Both the position numbers and the translations under genes were made by a program. A stretch of 64,000 nucleotides of DNA from NCBI RefSeq assembly GCF_017848645.1, contig NZ_JAFEIF010000074.1, positions 1 to 64,000 on the forward strand. The letters run 5' to 3'. Below are positions 37,234 through 46,978 of the stretch, piece after piece. This stretch comes from Limnohabitans sp. Lineage in GTDB: Bacteria; Pseudomonadota; Gammaproteobacteria; Burkholderiales; Burkholderiaceae_C. The notes beneath the pieces are model-generated. The model ran no database searches, was not told the origin of the DNA, and saw nothing but the letters and a program-made list of their open reading frames with translations. Positions within the stretch are counted from its first letter, which is position 1. Each line of letters opens with the position of its first letter.

Positions 37234-37242
37234 GCACCTGCC

Positions 37243-38091
37243 ATGGCGTTTTTCAAGTTCCGTTTTCCGGGTCAAGCGGCCTCATCTCCAGCCTCGGCCG
37301 AAACGGTCGCGCCCGGAACAGGCGAGAGCATCGAGTTGGTGCGTCGACGCGCCCGCCACCGCCTGATCGGTGCCGTGGTCCTGGTGCTGCTCGCTGTGGT
37401 CGGCTTTCCATTGTTGTTTGACACGCAGCCGCGCCCCGTCGCGGTGGACACCCCGATCCTCATCCCGGACCGTCCCACCAGTGCCCCTTTGAAAGCAACG
37501 CCGACCCTGCCTGCAGATGCCAGCCCTGCCAAACCCTTGTTGCCCAACGCCAAACCCTTGCCTCCGCAAGAAGGCCTGGATGCCAAAGAGGACGTGGTTC
37601 AAGCCGCCAAGCCTGCGCCCGCGGATGGGCCCAAGCCTGCACCTGAGCCCAAGCCTGCACCTGAGCCCAAGCCTGCACCTGCACCTGAGCCTGCGCCTCT
37701 GACTAAGCCTTCAGAGGCTGCGCCCAAACCGCCTGCGGTCAAGGCCGAAGTCAAGCCAGCACCCAGCAAAACCGACAAAACCGAGCCCGTGGCCAAGCCC
37801 AAAGACGATGGCAACAAAGCCCGGGCCTTGCTCGATGGCAAGCCTCCCGCAGCCAAAGGTGAGCGGCATGTGGTGCAGGTCGGTGCCTTCAGTGATCCGG
37901 CCAAAGTGCGCGAGGTGCGCCGCAAGTTGGAACAAGCGGGGATGATCACCTTCACGCAAGTGGTGGAGACCTCTGACGGCAAATCCACGACGCGGGTTCG
38001 GGTGGGGCCCTTCAGCAGCCGTGAAGAGGCGGATAAAGCCGCTGCCAAGGTTCGCAAACTCGACTTGTCAGCGGCCGTCTTGAGGATCTGA
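37243..38091 (+). CDS. SPOR-domain cell-division-associated membrane protein (DedD-like)
   Basis: The 282-residue protein has a cytoplasmic Arg-rich stretch, one transmembrane helix at about residues 41-59 (LIGAVVLVLLAVVGFPLLF), a Pro/Lys/Ala-rich linker at 65-190 with five near-identical K-P-A-P-E-P repeats, and a C-terminal SPOR domain (about 205-282: RHVVQVGAFSDPAKVREVRRKLEQAGM ... TTRVRVGPFSSREEADKAAAKVRKL). SPOR domains bind denuded septal peptidoglycan, so it acts at the division site. The repeat-rich linker DNA (37630-37690) is a tandem repeat prone to length changes. Confidence 0.9.
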   Translation: MAFFKFRFPGQAASSPASAETVAPGTGESIELVRRRARHRLIGAVVLVLLAVVGFPLLFDTQPRPVAVDTPILIPDRPTSAPLKATPTLPADASPAKPLLPNAKPLPPQEGLDAKEDVVQAAKPAPADGPKPAPEPKPAPEPKPAPAPEPAPLTKPSEAAPKPPAVKAEVKPAPSKTDKTEPVAKPKDDGNKARALLDGKPPAAKGERHVVQVGAFSDPAKVREVRRKLEQAGMITFTQVVETSDGKSTTRVRVGPFSSREEADKAAAKVRKLDLSAAVLRI

Positions 38092-38092
38092 C

Positions 38093-38587
38093 GTGGCCCT
38101 CGCCCTGACCGACTGGATTTTGTTGGCGGTGTTGCTGGCCTCCATGTTGGTGGGCTTGTGGCGTGGCCTGGTTTACGAGGTCTTGTCCTTGGCTGGCTGG
38201 TTGGCTGCCTTCATCCTGGCGCAATGGTTCGCCGCCGATGCCGTGGCCTTTTTGCCTTTTCTCAAAGAAGCGGCGGCGCAGGTGCAGTACGCGGTGGCTT
38301 TTGCCTTGGTTTTTGTTGCCGCCTTGTTTACAGCCGGATTGTTGTCCTGGCTGGTCAAAAAATTGGTGGAAACCGTGGGTTTGCGCCCGGTGGATCGGGC
38401 GCTCGGGGGCATTTTTGGTTTGGCGCGCGGCGTGGTGCTCTTGTTGGCCTTGACGGTGGTCTTGCAGCTGCTGGGTTTGTCGCAAGAGGACTGGTGGCGG
38501 GGTGCTGTGGGGCCGTCCTGGCTGGACCTCGCACTCAAGGGCCTCAAACCCTTGTTGCCACAAGCCTTTGTCGATTATTTGCCTTGA
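38093..38587 (+). CDS. cvpA: CvpA-family membrane protein
   Basis: The 164-residue inner-membrane protein has four hydrophobic segments (about 8-26, 30-50, 62-85, 100-125). DWILLAVLLASMLVGLWRGLVYEVLSLAGWLAAFILAQWF is the family N-terminus. CvpA is linked to colicin V secretion, envelope stress and bile-salt survival in other bacteria. The start is GTG at 38093, one base after the SPOR gene stop, and purF begins 40 bases after the stop, as in E. coli. Confidence 0.9.
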   Translation: MALALTDWILLAVLLASMLVGLWRGLVYEVLSLAGWLAAFILAQWFAADAVAFLPFLKEAAAQVQYAVAFALVFVAALFTAGLLSWLVKKLVETVGLRPVDRALGGIFGLARGVVLLLALTVVLQLLGLSQEDWWRGAVGPSWLDLALKGLKPLLPQAFVDYLP

Positions 38588-38626
38588 ATATTTTCAGGCG
38601 GTTCGGTTTTTGAACGGATTAAAAGT

Positions 38627-40141
<1,515 letters not shown>

Positions 40142-40150
40142 GTACTTGCC

Positions 40151-41362
40151 ATGACCGAAGCCCAAAGATTTGACGACCTGCACATCGAAACCCTGGCGGT
40201 GCGTGCCGCCGTGGAGCGCAGCCAGTATGGCGAAAACTCCGAGGCGCTGTACCTGACCAGCGGCTACGTGCAGCCGTCGGCCGCCGCCGCCGCCGCCCGA
40301 TTTGCGGGTGACGAAGAGGGCTACACCTACGGCCGCTACGGCAACCCCACGGTGGCCAGCATGGAAATGCGTCTGGCGGCGCTTGAGGGTACCGAAGCGG
40401 CCATGGGCACGTCCTCGGGCATGTCTGCCATCTTGATGATGTGCATGGGCTTGCTCAAGGCGGGTGACCATGTGGTGTGCTCGCGCTCCATGTTTGGCTC
40501 GACCATCAAGCTGATTGGCTCGGACCTGGCCAAGTTCGGCGTGGAGTCCAGCTTTGTCTCGCAAACCGACTTGAAAGAGTGGCAAGCGGCGGTTCGACCC
40601 AACACACGTTTGCTGTTTGCCGAAACCCCGACCAACCCGCTGACCGAGGTGTGTGACATCCAGGCGCTGGCCGACATCGCGCACAACGCGGGGGCTTTGT
40701 TTGCCGTGGACAACTGTTTCGCCACGCCCTCCCTGCAACGCCCTGTGGCCATGGGGGCCGACATCATCATGCATTCGGGCACCAAGTACCTGGACGGCCA
40801 GGGCCGCGTGATGGCCGGGGCGCTGTGCGCGCCGCAGCAAATGATCACCGAAAAGTTTTTGCCGGTACTCAAAAGCGGGGGCATGACGCTCGCGCCCTTC
40901 AACGCCTGGGTGGTGCTCAAAGGACTGGAAACCCTGGACCTGCGCATGCGGGCGCAAAGCGCCCGTGCGCAAATCTTGGCCGAATGGCTGGAAAAGCACC
41001 CCGCCGTGTCGCGCGTGTTCTACCCCGGCTTGGCCAGTCACCCGCAGCACGACCTGGCCATGCGCCAGATGTCTGGCTTGGGCGGCGCGGTGTTGTCCTT
41101 TGAGGTGAAAGCCGAGGGCCCTGAGGCCTCGCGCCAACGCGCTTTCCATGTGATGGACCAGATGAAAATGCTGTCTTTGGCCACCAACTTGGGCGACACC
41201 AAAACCATGGTCGCGCACCCGGCCAGCACCTCGCACGGCCGCCTGACCGAGGCCCAGCGGCAAGCTGCCGGTATTGGCCAGGGCCTGATCCGCGTGGCCG
41301 TTGGCCTTGAATACCCGCAAGACATCCAAAAAGACCTCTCCCGTGGTCTCGATACCCTCTGA
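40151..41362 (+). CDS. metZ: O-succinylhomoserine sulfhydrylase
   Basis: MetZ is a PLP enzyme that makes homocysteine directly from O-succinylhomoserine and sulfide. The 403-residue protein has the Cys/Met metabolism PLP domain: [57 protein letters not shown] and the PLP lysine K212 in [17 protein letters not shown]. These mark the sulfhydrylase rather than cystathionine gamma-synthase, a placement I consider likely but not certain. purF-metZ is a common Comamonadaceae order. gltX starts one base after the stop. Confidence 0.93.
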   Translation: MTEAQRFDDLHIETLAVRAAVERSQYGENSEALYLTSGYVQPSAAAAAARFAGDEEGYTYGRYGNPTVASMEMRLAALEGTEAAMGTSSGMSAILMMCMGLLKAGDHVVCSRSMFGSTIKLIGSDLAKFGVESSFVSQTDLKEWQAAVRPNTRLLFAETPTNPLTEVCDIQALADIAHNAGALFAVDNCFATPSLQRPVAMGADIIMHSGTKYLDGQGRVMAGALCAPQQMITEKFLPVLKSGGMTLAPFNAWVVLKGLETLDLRMRAQSARAQILAEWLEKHPAVSRVFYPGLASHPQHDLAMRQMSGLGGAVLSFEVKAEGPEASRQRAFHVMDQMKMLSLATNLGDTKTMVAHPASTSHGRLTEAQRQAAGIGQGLIRVAVGLEYPQDIQKDLSRGLDTL

Positions 41363-41363
41363 T

Positions 41364-42758
41364 ATGACGACACCTGTACACACGCGCACCCGCTTTGCCC
41401 CATCGCCCACGGGCTTCATTCACCTGGGCAACATCCGCTCGGCCCTGTACCCCTGGGCCTTTGCCCGCGCCACGGGCGGCGACTTCATTTTGCGCATCGA
41501 AGACACCGACCTGGACCGCTCTACGCAAGCGTCTGTCGACGTGATCATCGAAGGCATGGCCTGGTTGGGGCTGGACCACGACGAAGGTCCGTTCTACCAA
41601 ATGCAACGCATGGACCGCTACAAGGCGGTGCTGGCCGACTTGATTGCCGCGGGCCATGTCTACCCTTGCTACATGAGCATGGCAGAACTCGACGCCTTGC
41701 GCGAACGCCAGATGACCAACAAGGAAAAGCCCCGTTACGACGGCACCTGGCGTCCGGCAGAGGGCAAAACCTTGCCCGCGATTCCCGAAGGTGTGAAGCC
41801 CGTGCTGCGCTTCAAGAACCCGATCGGCGGCGTGGTGGCCTGGGACGACAAGGTCAAAGGCCGCATCGAGATCAGCAACGACGAGCTCGATGACCTGGTG
41901 ATTGCCCGCCCGGACGGCACGCCCACCTACAACTTCTGCGTGGTGGTGGACGACATCGACATGCAGATCACGCACGTGATCCGTGGCGACGACCATGTGA
42001 ACAACACGCCGCGCCAGATCAATATCTTCAAAGCCTTGGGCAAAGAGCCGCCGGTGTACGCCCACTTGCCCACGGTGCTCAATGAGCAGGGTGAGAAGAT
42101 GAGCAAGCGCAACGGGGCCAAAGCGGTCACGGCGTATCGTGATGAAGGCTATTTGCCCGACGCCATGGTCAACTACCTGGCGCGTCTGGGCTGGAGCCAC
42201 GGCGACGACGAAATTTTCAGCCGTGCGCAATTCATCGAGTGGTTCAACCTGGACCACCTGGGCCGCAGTGCCGCTCAATTTGACGAGGCCAAACTCAAAT
42301 GGGTCAATGCCCAGCACCTCAAGGCCTTGCCTGACGAGGAGCTGGCCCAGCACGTTCAGCCTTTTCTGGCCAAACTGGGGGTGGTGGCCGATGAGCGCCT
42401 CGCCAGCATTTGCGGTTTGTTCAAGGACCGCTGCGACACGCTCGTGGTTTTGGCCCAATGGATCTCGGCTTTTTATCTGGACGTGGTGCCCAATGCGGAA
42501 GAAAAAGCCCAGCACGTGACCGACGCTGTCAAACCCGCCTTGGCGCTGCTGGCCGACAAGCTGGCCACTTGCGTGTGGGACAAGCCCTCCATTGCCGCTG
42601 CCATCAAGGCCACGTTGACTGAAACCGGCCTCAAGATGCCCCAACTGGCCATGCCCGTGCGCGTCTTGGTGATGGGCACGGCGCAGACCCCTTCTCTTGA
42701 CGCGGTACTTTTTTTGAGCCAAAGAGAAAAAATTGTTGCGAGCTTGAAAAACGCTTGA
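41364..42758 (+). CDS. gltX: Glutamyl-tRNA synthetase
   Basis: This class I synthetase charges tRNA-Glu. The 464-residue product has the HIGH-type motif HLGN at residues 20-23 ([20 protein letters not shown]) and the KMSKS-type motif EKMSKRNG near residue 249; an N-terminal Rossmann fold and a helical anticodon-binding C-terminal half follow. ATG 41364 is one base after the metZ stop; the longer frame starts inside metZ. The promoter of the following tRNA genes overlaps its 3' end, and one of those genes is tRNA-Glu, the substrate of this enzyme. Confidence 0.97.
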   Translation: MTTPVHTRTRFAPSPTGFIHLGNIRSALYPWAFARATGGDFILRIEDTDLDRSTQASVDVIIEGMAWLGLDHDEGPFYQMQRMDRYKAVLADLIAAGHVYPCYMSMAELDALRERQMTNKEKPRYDGTWRPAEGKTLPAIPEGVKPVLRFKNPIGGVVAWDDKVKGRIEISNDELDDLVIARPDGTPTYNFCVVVDDIDMQITHVIRGDDHVNNTPRQINIFKALGKEPPVYAHLPTVLNEQGEKMSKRNGAKAVTAYRDEGYLPDAMVNYLARLGWSHGDDEIFSRAQFIEWFNLDHLGRSAAQFDEAKLKWVNAQHLKALPDEELAQHVQPFLAKLGVVADERLASICGLFKDRCDTLVVLAQWISAFYLDVVPNAEEKAQHVTDAVKPALALLADKLATCVWDKPSIAAAIKATLTETGLKMPQLAMPVRVLVMGTAQTPSLDAVLFLSQREKIVASLKNA

Positions 42759-42773
42759 AAACCTGTCTATAAT
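42744..42773 (+). promoter_or_regulatory. tRNA-operon promoter
   Basis: TTGAAA (42744-42749) and TATAAT (42768-42773) have an 18-base spacer. The -35 lies inside the gltX coding end. The -10 and downstream CTATAATTCAAGTCT (42767-42781) are repeated exactly ahead of tRNA-Pro. Confidence 0.75.
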
Positions 42774-42846
42774 TCAAGTCTCGACACCAACGAGGCAAAA
42801 CAAAAAGAAAACAGCGGTAACGTTGTTTTTTGAAAGTGAAGCCAAA

Positions 42847-42922
<76 letters not shown>

Positions 42923-42960
42923 AAGTGTCGAGAAGATTCGAAAGAATCAGTCCAGGTTAT

Positions 42961-43036
42961 GACCCTATCGTCTAGAGGCCTAGGACATCACCCTTTCACG
43001 GTGAGTACCGGGGTTCGAATCCCCGTAGGGTCGCCA
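42961..43036 (+). tRNA. tRNA-Glu (TTC)
   Basis: A 76-base cloverleaf with encoded CCA. Acceptor GACCCTA pairs with TAGGGTC. The stem TCACC/GGTGA encloses CTTTCAC with anticodon TTC, and the T-loop is GTTCGAAT. It is 38 bases after tRNA-Ala and follows gltX, which charges it. Confidence 0.97.
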
Positions 43037-43092
43037 AGTTTTGTAGCACTTGGTCAGTTGCACAAGCAGCCTGACAAAAGTTACAGCTACCA

Positions 43093-43169
43093 GGAGTGGT
43101 AGTTCAGTTGGTTAGAATACCGGCCTGTCACGCCGGGGGTCGCGGGTTCGAGTCCCGTCCACTCCGCCA
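43093..43169 (+). tRNA. tRNA-Asp (GTC)
   Basis: A 77-base cloverleaf with encoded CCA. Acceptor GGAGTGG pairs with CCACTCC. The stem CCGGC/GCCGG encloses CTGTCAC with anticodon GTC. It is the last of the three tRNAs and is followed at once by a terminator. Confidence 0.97.
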
Positions 43170-43174
43170 AAATG

Positions 43175-43206
43175 AAAAGCCTAAGTAGATTTCTACTTAG
43201 GCTTTT
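43175..43206 (+). terminator. Terminator of the tRNA operon
   Basis: AAAAGCCTAAGTAGA (43175-43189) pairs with TCTACTTAGGCTTTT (43192-43206) around two bases, followed by TT. It starts six bases after tRNA-Asp. Confidence 0.92.
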
Positions 43207-43342
43207 TTGTTTTAGCGTCCGGTTTCCGGGCTCTTGCTGGCCCCAACCTTCGGTTGTGCATGCGCCAGCCCCAATGAGGGCTGGACGAGGTGAACACACT
43301 TGCAGTAAGCTCCAATGTTTTTCAGATAACTCCTTGTCAGCC

Positions 43343-43804
43343 ATGGACAGTTTGCTTCCCGCCATCCCAGCCAAACGCTACTTCACCATTGGTGAGGTGG
43401 GCGAGCTGTGTGGCGTCAAGCCACACGTTTTGCGCTATTGGGAGCAGGAGTTCACGCAACTGCGTCCGGTCAAGCGTCGAGGTAACCGCCGTTATTACCA
43501 ACGACACGAAGTGATGATGATCCGCAGAATACGCGGCCTCTTGTACGACCAGGGCTTCACCATCAGTGGGGCACGCAACAAATTGCTGGAGTTGACCCAG
43601 AGCGAGCGTCAGCTCATGCGCTCGGGTGCGTTTTTGGATGAGATGCTGGAGGACAACAGCGATGAAATTGAGGCTTCGGTGGATTTGACGCATGAGGATG
43701 TCACCGACGACATCGACACGCATCGGCCAACGCGTCCAGGTTTGGAATCGGACTGGTCGGTGCACCAAGAGCTTTTGCAAATTCGCGCGCTTCTCTCGGT
43801 CTGA
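43343..43804 (+). CDS. MerR-family transcriptional regulator
   Basis: The 153-residue protein from ATG 43343 has a MerR-type winged HTH at residues 14-80 (RYFTIGEVGELCGVKPHVLRYWEQEFTQLRPVKRRGNRRYYQRHEVMMIRRIRGLLYDQGFTISGARN), then an acidic C-terminal tail with no metal-binding cysteine set. The HTH matches the MlrA/CueR-like group widespread in Burkholderiales, where this gene often follows ihfA and precedes tRNA-Pro; here ihfA is absent and only the tRNA-Pro side is kept. The longer frame from 43172 runs through the terminator. Confidence 0.9.
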   Translation: MDSLLPAIPAKRYFTIGEVGELCGVKPHVLRYWEQEFTQLRPVKRRGNRRYYQRHEVMMIRRIRGLLYDQGFTISGARNKLLELTQSERQLMRSGAFLDEMLEDNSDEIEASVDLTHEDVTDDIDTHRPTRPGLESDWSVHQELLQIRALLSV

Positions 43805-43821
43805 ATGAGCCTGGTTTCAGG

Positions 43822-43836
43822 CTATAATTCAAGTCT
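43822..43836 (+). promoter_or_regulatory. tRNA-Pro promoter -10 region
   Basis: TATAAT (43823-43828) lies 11 bases before tRNA-Pro, within the 15-base sequence CTATAATTCAAGTCT that also occurs at 42767-42781. I see no strong -35 box at normal spacing. Confidence 0.55.
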
Positions 43837-43839
43837 TGT

Positions 43840-43916
43840 CGGCGTGTAGCGCAGCCTGGTAGCGCACTTGCATGGGGTGCAAGGGGTCGCGAGTTCGAAT
43901 CCCGCCACGCCGACCA
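43840..43916 (+). tRNA. tRNA-Pro (GGG)
   Basis: A 77-base cloverleaf with encoded CCA. Acceptor CGGCGTG pairs with CACGCCG. The stem CTTGC/GCAAG encloses ATGGGGT, anticodon GGG. The T-loop is GTTCGAAT. It lies 35 bases after the merR gene. Confidence 0.97.
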
Positions 43917-43931
43917 TTTATCATTGAAATC

Positions 43932-43968
43932 AACGGGTTACAACTCACAAGGTTGTAACCCGTTTTTC
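43932..43968 (+). terminator. Terminator after tRNA-Pro
   Basis: Immediately after tRNA-Pro an AACGGGTTACAAC stretch and its inverted copy GTTGTAACCCGTT lie close together, with TTTTCAT following. This is a strong intrinsic terminator. Confidence 0.85.
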
Positions 43969-44026
43969 ATGGTTTGCCAGCCCTCCGGATACTGCGTGTC
44001 CTTGTCCAAACCACCCAAGTGAACCC

Positions 44027-44395
44027 ATGAATAGACCCATACTGGCCGAATCGGCCATCCATCCTGCCATCCGCCAACGCATTGCCGACCACCACCTGCC
44101 CGTGATCGAGCGGGTGCAACATGCCATTGCCCAGCACGCCGTGGTGGTGGTGGGTTTGTCGGGCAACCCTTTTGTCGGCAAGGCCCGCAAAGCCCTGGCT
44201 TCAGCGGGCGTGGCGCATGAGTACATCGAATTTGGCAGTTATTTCTCGCAATGGCGCTTGCGCAATGCCCTGAAGATGTGGACCGGCTGGCCCACTTTCC
44301 CAATGGTCTTTGTGCGCGGCACCTTGGTCGGCGGGGCCGATGACCTGCGTCGCTTGATCGACAGCGGCGAACTCCAGGCCTTGCTGCAAGCCTGA
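44027..44395 (+). CDS. Glutaredoxin-like protein without cysteines
   Basis: The 122-residue protein has a glutaredoxin fold pattern in its second half: KARKALASAGVAHEYIEFG, then WTGWPTFPMVFVRGTLVGGADDLRRLIDSGEL, the cis-Pro and glutathione-binding GG motifs of monothiol glutaredoxins. At the position of the active-site C-P-x-C/C-G-F-S it reads GNPFVG, and the whole protein has no cysteine. It cannot be a thiol oxidoreductase, but could bind glutathione or act as a scaffold. The first 30 residues are an added helical region. A second gene starts five bases downstream. Confidence 0.8.
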   Translation: MNRPILAESAIHPAIRQRIADHHLPVIERVQHAIAQHAVVVVGLSGNPFVGKARKALASAGVAHEYIEFGSYFSQWRLRNALKMWTGWPTFPMVFVRGTLVGGADDLRRLIDSGELQALLQA

Positions 44396-44400
44396 AGCCC

Positions 44401-44766
44401 ATGGCGTCCAGGGCAAAACCCGATTCAAAACCCGAGTTGTGGCGCACCGAGGTGGGCGATGCGGTGGCCGTGCTCAATATTCCCGGCGCGTTGAAGCGGC
44501 CACGCACGTTTGACATCGATGTCAGCTTGCTGGTGCGTGTGCCCGAAGAGAATGCCCAGGCTTGGCACGAATTGACGTTGGAAATTGACGGCAAGCGGCA
44601 GTGGCACAGGCGCATTGCCAGCAGCTGCCCGGGCCAGACCGATGGGCTCGATTACCACTGCCGCGTGGTACTAGAAGCCGGCCCAGCCCTGCGTATCCGC
44701 GCGGTGGCAGGCACCCGGGGCGCGGTGGTGCAACGCCTGCTGATCGAAGCCCGCGAAGACCTTTAG
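44401..44766 (+). CDS. Hypothetical protein downstream of the glutaredoxin-like gene
   Basis: I do not recognise this 121-residue protein. It has no signal peptide or membrane helix. After a Lys/Pro-rich start the sequence alternates hydrophobic and charged residues (RTEVGDAVAVLNIPGALKRPRTFDIDVSLLVRVPEENAQAWHELTLEIDGKRQWHRRI), which suggests a beta-sandwich domain. It has two cysteines. It follows the glutaredoxin-like gene by five bases, so they form a pair, and its stop is two bases from the convergent FAD oxidoreductase gene. Confidence 0.7.
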   Translation: MASRAKPDSKPELWRTEVGDAVAVLNIPGALKRPRTFDIDVSLLVRVPEENAQAWHELTLEIDGKRQWHRRIASSCPGQTDGLDYHCRVVLEAGPALRIRAVAGTRGAVVQRLLIEAREDL

Positions 44767-44768
44767 CC

Positions 44769-45950
44769 TCAGCCGATCACCGCCAGCTCGCGCAGCGGTC
44801 GGTTGTTCAGCAGGCGATCAAATCCCAGCTCAGCAACGTCAATGCTTCGAGACTTTCCTTGCAGCATCCACTCGGCCAGCGCCAAACCAGCGCCTGCCGC
44901 ATGTTGCATGCCGTGCCCTGAAAATCCGTTGATGAAATACAGGTTGCCAAGCTCAGGATGCGGGCCAATCACGGCGTTGTGATCGAAGGTGTTCATCTCG
45001 TAATAACCCGCCCAGGCCCGCTCCACCCGCAGGGCTGCCAGCGCCGGGATGCGGTGCGCCAGAGAGGCCCATTGTTCATCGTTCCACTCAGCCCAGTCGG
45101 GCTCCAGCGGCAGGCCAGGCTCGGTGTGTTGGGGCTCTGCGCCACTGATCAAAAACCGCCCCTCAGGCCGCAGCCACCAGCCGCTCGGGTCGATGAGCAA
45201 GGGGCATTGCGGCAGCGGCTCGGGGCAAGACAGCACAAACACCGTGCGCCGCGCCGCTTCAATGGGCAGCTGTACCCCGGCCATTCCGGCCACTTCACCG
45301 GCCCAAGGTCCCGCTGCATTGACCACTTGGCCACAGGGCAAGCTGCCACCACTGGCCAGCCGCACCGCGCTGATGTGCGTGTCGGTGTGCTCCAGGCCCA
45401 CCACGCGATCGTGCAGGCGCTGCACGCCTTGCGCCATGGCTTTTTTCAAGAACGCCTGGTGCAGGGCAGGGCCGTCAAACCAGCCCTCGCCGCTCAGGCC
45501 CAGGCTGCCCAAGGCCACATCGTCCACGTTGAGCCATGGGTAGCGCTGGCGCAGGGCCTCGGGGCCGAGTAAGGCTACATCTGCTCCAGCCTGTTTTTGA
45601 ATCTGGTGCGCGGTGTGCAATGCGGTCACTTGTTCAGGTTGGGCCAAATACAAGTAGCCAGGTTCTTGCAAGCCCAGCACCACCGGGTGGTCGGGTAAGC
45701 CCAGGTGTTGCTCGGCTTCGCGCAAAAAAGCGATGCCGTACTGGCTCAGGCGGATGTTGACGGGGCAGGTGAACTGCTGGCGAATCGAGCTGGCCGACAG
45801 CGATGAGGAGGCTTTTTCGTAACGCGTGTCCGACTCAACCAGCGTGACGCGCAGTCCAGGCTGCAATCGGGTCAACCAATAGGCCGTGGCCGCGCCCATC
45901 ACGCCGCTGCCCACAATCACCACATCGGTCAATGCTTGGGGAGTGCTCAT
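44769..45950 (-). CDS. FAD-dependent amine/sarcosine oxidase-type oxidoreductase
   Basis: The 393-residue protein has an N-terminal FAD dinucleotide motif VVIVGSGVMGAATAYWL (residues 9-26), then ASSSLSASSIRQQFTCPVNIRLS, a substrate-domain middle and the C-terminal FAD motif NLYFINGFSGHGMQHAAGAGLALAEW. This is the DadA/sarcosine-oxidase beta family of secondary-amine and D-amino-acid oxidoreductases. The substrate is undetermined. ATG 45950 lies about 240 bases from the divergent lipoprotein gene. Confidence 0.88.
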   Translation of the reverse strand: MSTPQALTDVVIVGSGVMGAATAYWLTRLQPGLRVTLVESDTRYEKASSSLSASSIRQQFTCPVNIRLSQYGIAFLREAEQHLGLPDHPVVLGLQEPGYLYLAQPEQVTALHTAHQIQKQAGADVALLGPEALRQRYPWLNVDDVALGSLGLSGEGWFDGPALHQAFLKKAMAQGVQRLHDRVVGLEHTDTHISAVRLASGGSLPCGQVVNAAGPWAGEVAGMAGVQLPIEAARRTVFVLSCPEPLPQCPLLIDPSGWWLRPEGRFLISGAEPQHTEPGLPLEPDWAEWNDEQWASLAHRIPALAALRVERAWAGYYEMNTFDHNAVIGPHPELGNLYFINGFSGHGMQHAAGAGLALAEWMLQGKSRSIDVAELGFDRLLNNRPLRELAVIG

Positions 45951-46192
45951 GAGGTGATCTTTTCGTTGGAGGTGTGGTGCGCTCAGCGAGCGCGAAAGGA
46001 CGGTACGTCAGTTGCAATGCTTGTGTGCGTGATCTCGGGCGCGCGCATCGGCTTGCAAATGGATCCCAAAGTCAACAAGTTACGGATGTTACATGGGGCC
46101 TCATGGACAGGTGCAAATGACAAAAGTGATAATAAAAACAATCGCTCTGCAAATTTGCAATGGCTTGACTTCACCTTAACGCCTTGGACATC
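45951..46192. other. Divergent intergenic region
   Basis: The 242-base gap between the FAD oxidase and the lipoprotein gene has no gene I can support. GATAAT in TGATAATAAAA near 46125 resembles a -10 box for the lipoprotein gene, and the right part is noticeably A+T-richer than the flanks. No repeat or operator stands out. Confidence 0.4.
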
Positions 46193-46660
46193 ATGACAAA
46201 AACTTCTCTCATCGGCATTTTGTGTGCCGTGGTACTTTCCGGGTGCGCCACAGTTGACATGCGCGTGGCGACTACTGGACCTTCTTACCGTGATGCGACC
46301 TTGGTTCAACCAGACATCTTGTACCAAGAGACGCCTCAATCCCGATCGGTCATTGTGGGCTCGCAGGTCTATGCCACGGTGAACAGCTGCTCACTCATCA
46401 AACGCTACCGCATCCGCACCAACACCGACTTCACATCGGCATTGAACTTGTTCAAAAACCGGGCCCACATGATGGGGGGCAAATGGGTCACGGTGGTGCA
46501 CCACTCCGAGGTGGACAACATTGAAAATGCCTACGTCACGGCCAACCAGGAAATCATCTTGCGTGAAGGCACGGACATGGGCAGCTCCCGGTACTTGACC
46601 ACGATTGTGGGTGACATTTACGACTGCCCTTGCAACATCACCACTTGCTCGGGCCGTTAA
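46193..46660 (+). CDS. Small lipoprotein
   Basis: From ATG 46193 the product has 155 residues and a lipoprotein signal: MTKTSLIGILCAVVLSGC, a lipobox L-S-G-C with the lipidated Cys at residue 18. The rest carries two to three more cysteines near the C-terminus (YDCPCNITTC) and no known catalytic motif. The family is unknown to me. It is convergent with a 73-residue gene, and the two stop codons overlap in TTAA at 46657-46660. Confidence 0.82.
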   Translation: MTKTSLIGILCAVVLSGCATVDMRVATTGPSYRDATLVQPDILYQETPQSRSVIVGSQVYATVNSCSLIKRYRIRTNTDFTSALNLFKNRAHMMGGKWVTVVHHSEVDNIENAYVTANQEIILREGTDMGSSRYLTTIVGDIYDCPCNITTCSGR

Positions 46661-46878
46661 ACCATCCGGAAGATGCGCCAGCCATCGTGCATCTTGCGGA
46701 TGCCGAATTTCCAGCTCAGCCGGTTCCTTTTGACGTACTGAATGGCCGCAATGCGGGCGTTTTCAGCCAGTTTGAAATCGTCAAAGAACAAGCTGTCCCC
46801 GATGTCCATGCCATGAAACACATACCTGTGCCGAACAGGGATGTCGAATTTTTCAGGCGATTTGGTGATGGTCAACAT
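46657..46878 (-). CDS. Small unknown protein convergent with the lipoprotein gene
   Basis: The ATG at 46878 gives 73 residues, MLTITKSPEKFDIPVRHRYVFHGMDIGDSLFFDDFKLAENARIAAIQYVKRNRLSWKFGIRKMHDGWRIFRMV in pattern: a basic, aromatic-rich small domain with D-I-G-D-S-L and a KRNRLSWKFGIRK segment. It resembles small proteins of unknown function in Burkholderiales phage-like and chromosomal contexts. The 165-codon frame extending to 47154 is antisense to a cyclodeaminase gene and not credible. The stop overlaps that of the lipoprotein. Confidence 0.6.
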   Translation of the reverse strand: MLTITKSPEKFDIPVRHRYVFHGMDIGDSLFFDDFKLAENARIAAIQYVKRNRLSWKFGIRKMHDGWRIFRMV

Positions 46879-46978
46879 GGGTTTGATGGAGCGATTTATG
46901 AAGAATCGACACCAGAGCCCTGAACTTGAGCTGTTGGCGCAGTGTGGCGCTTTCAGGGCTGCATTGGCTGTCTGGCTA

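Noticed and set aside
37630..37690. Tandem repeat in the SPOR gene as a mobile element
   Set aside because: It is an in-frame Pro/Lys/Ala linker repeat, common in DedD-like proteins.
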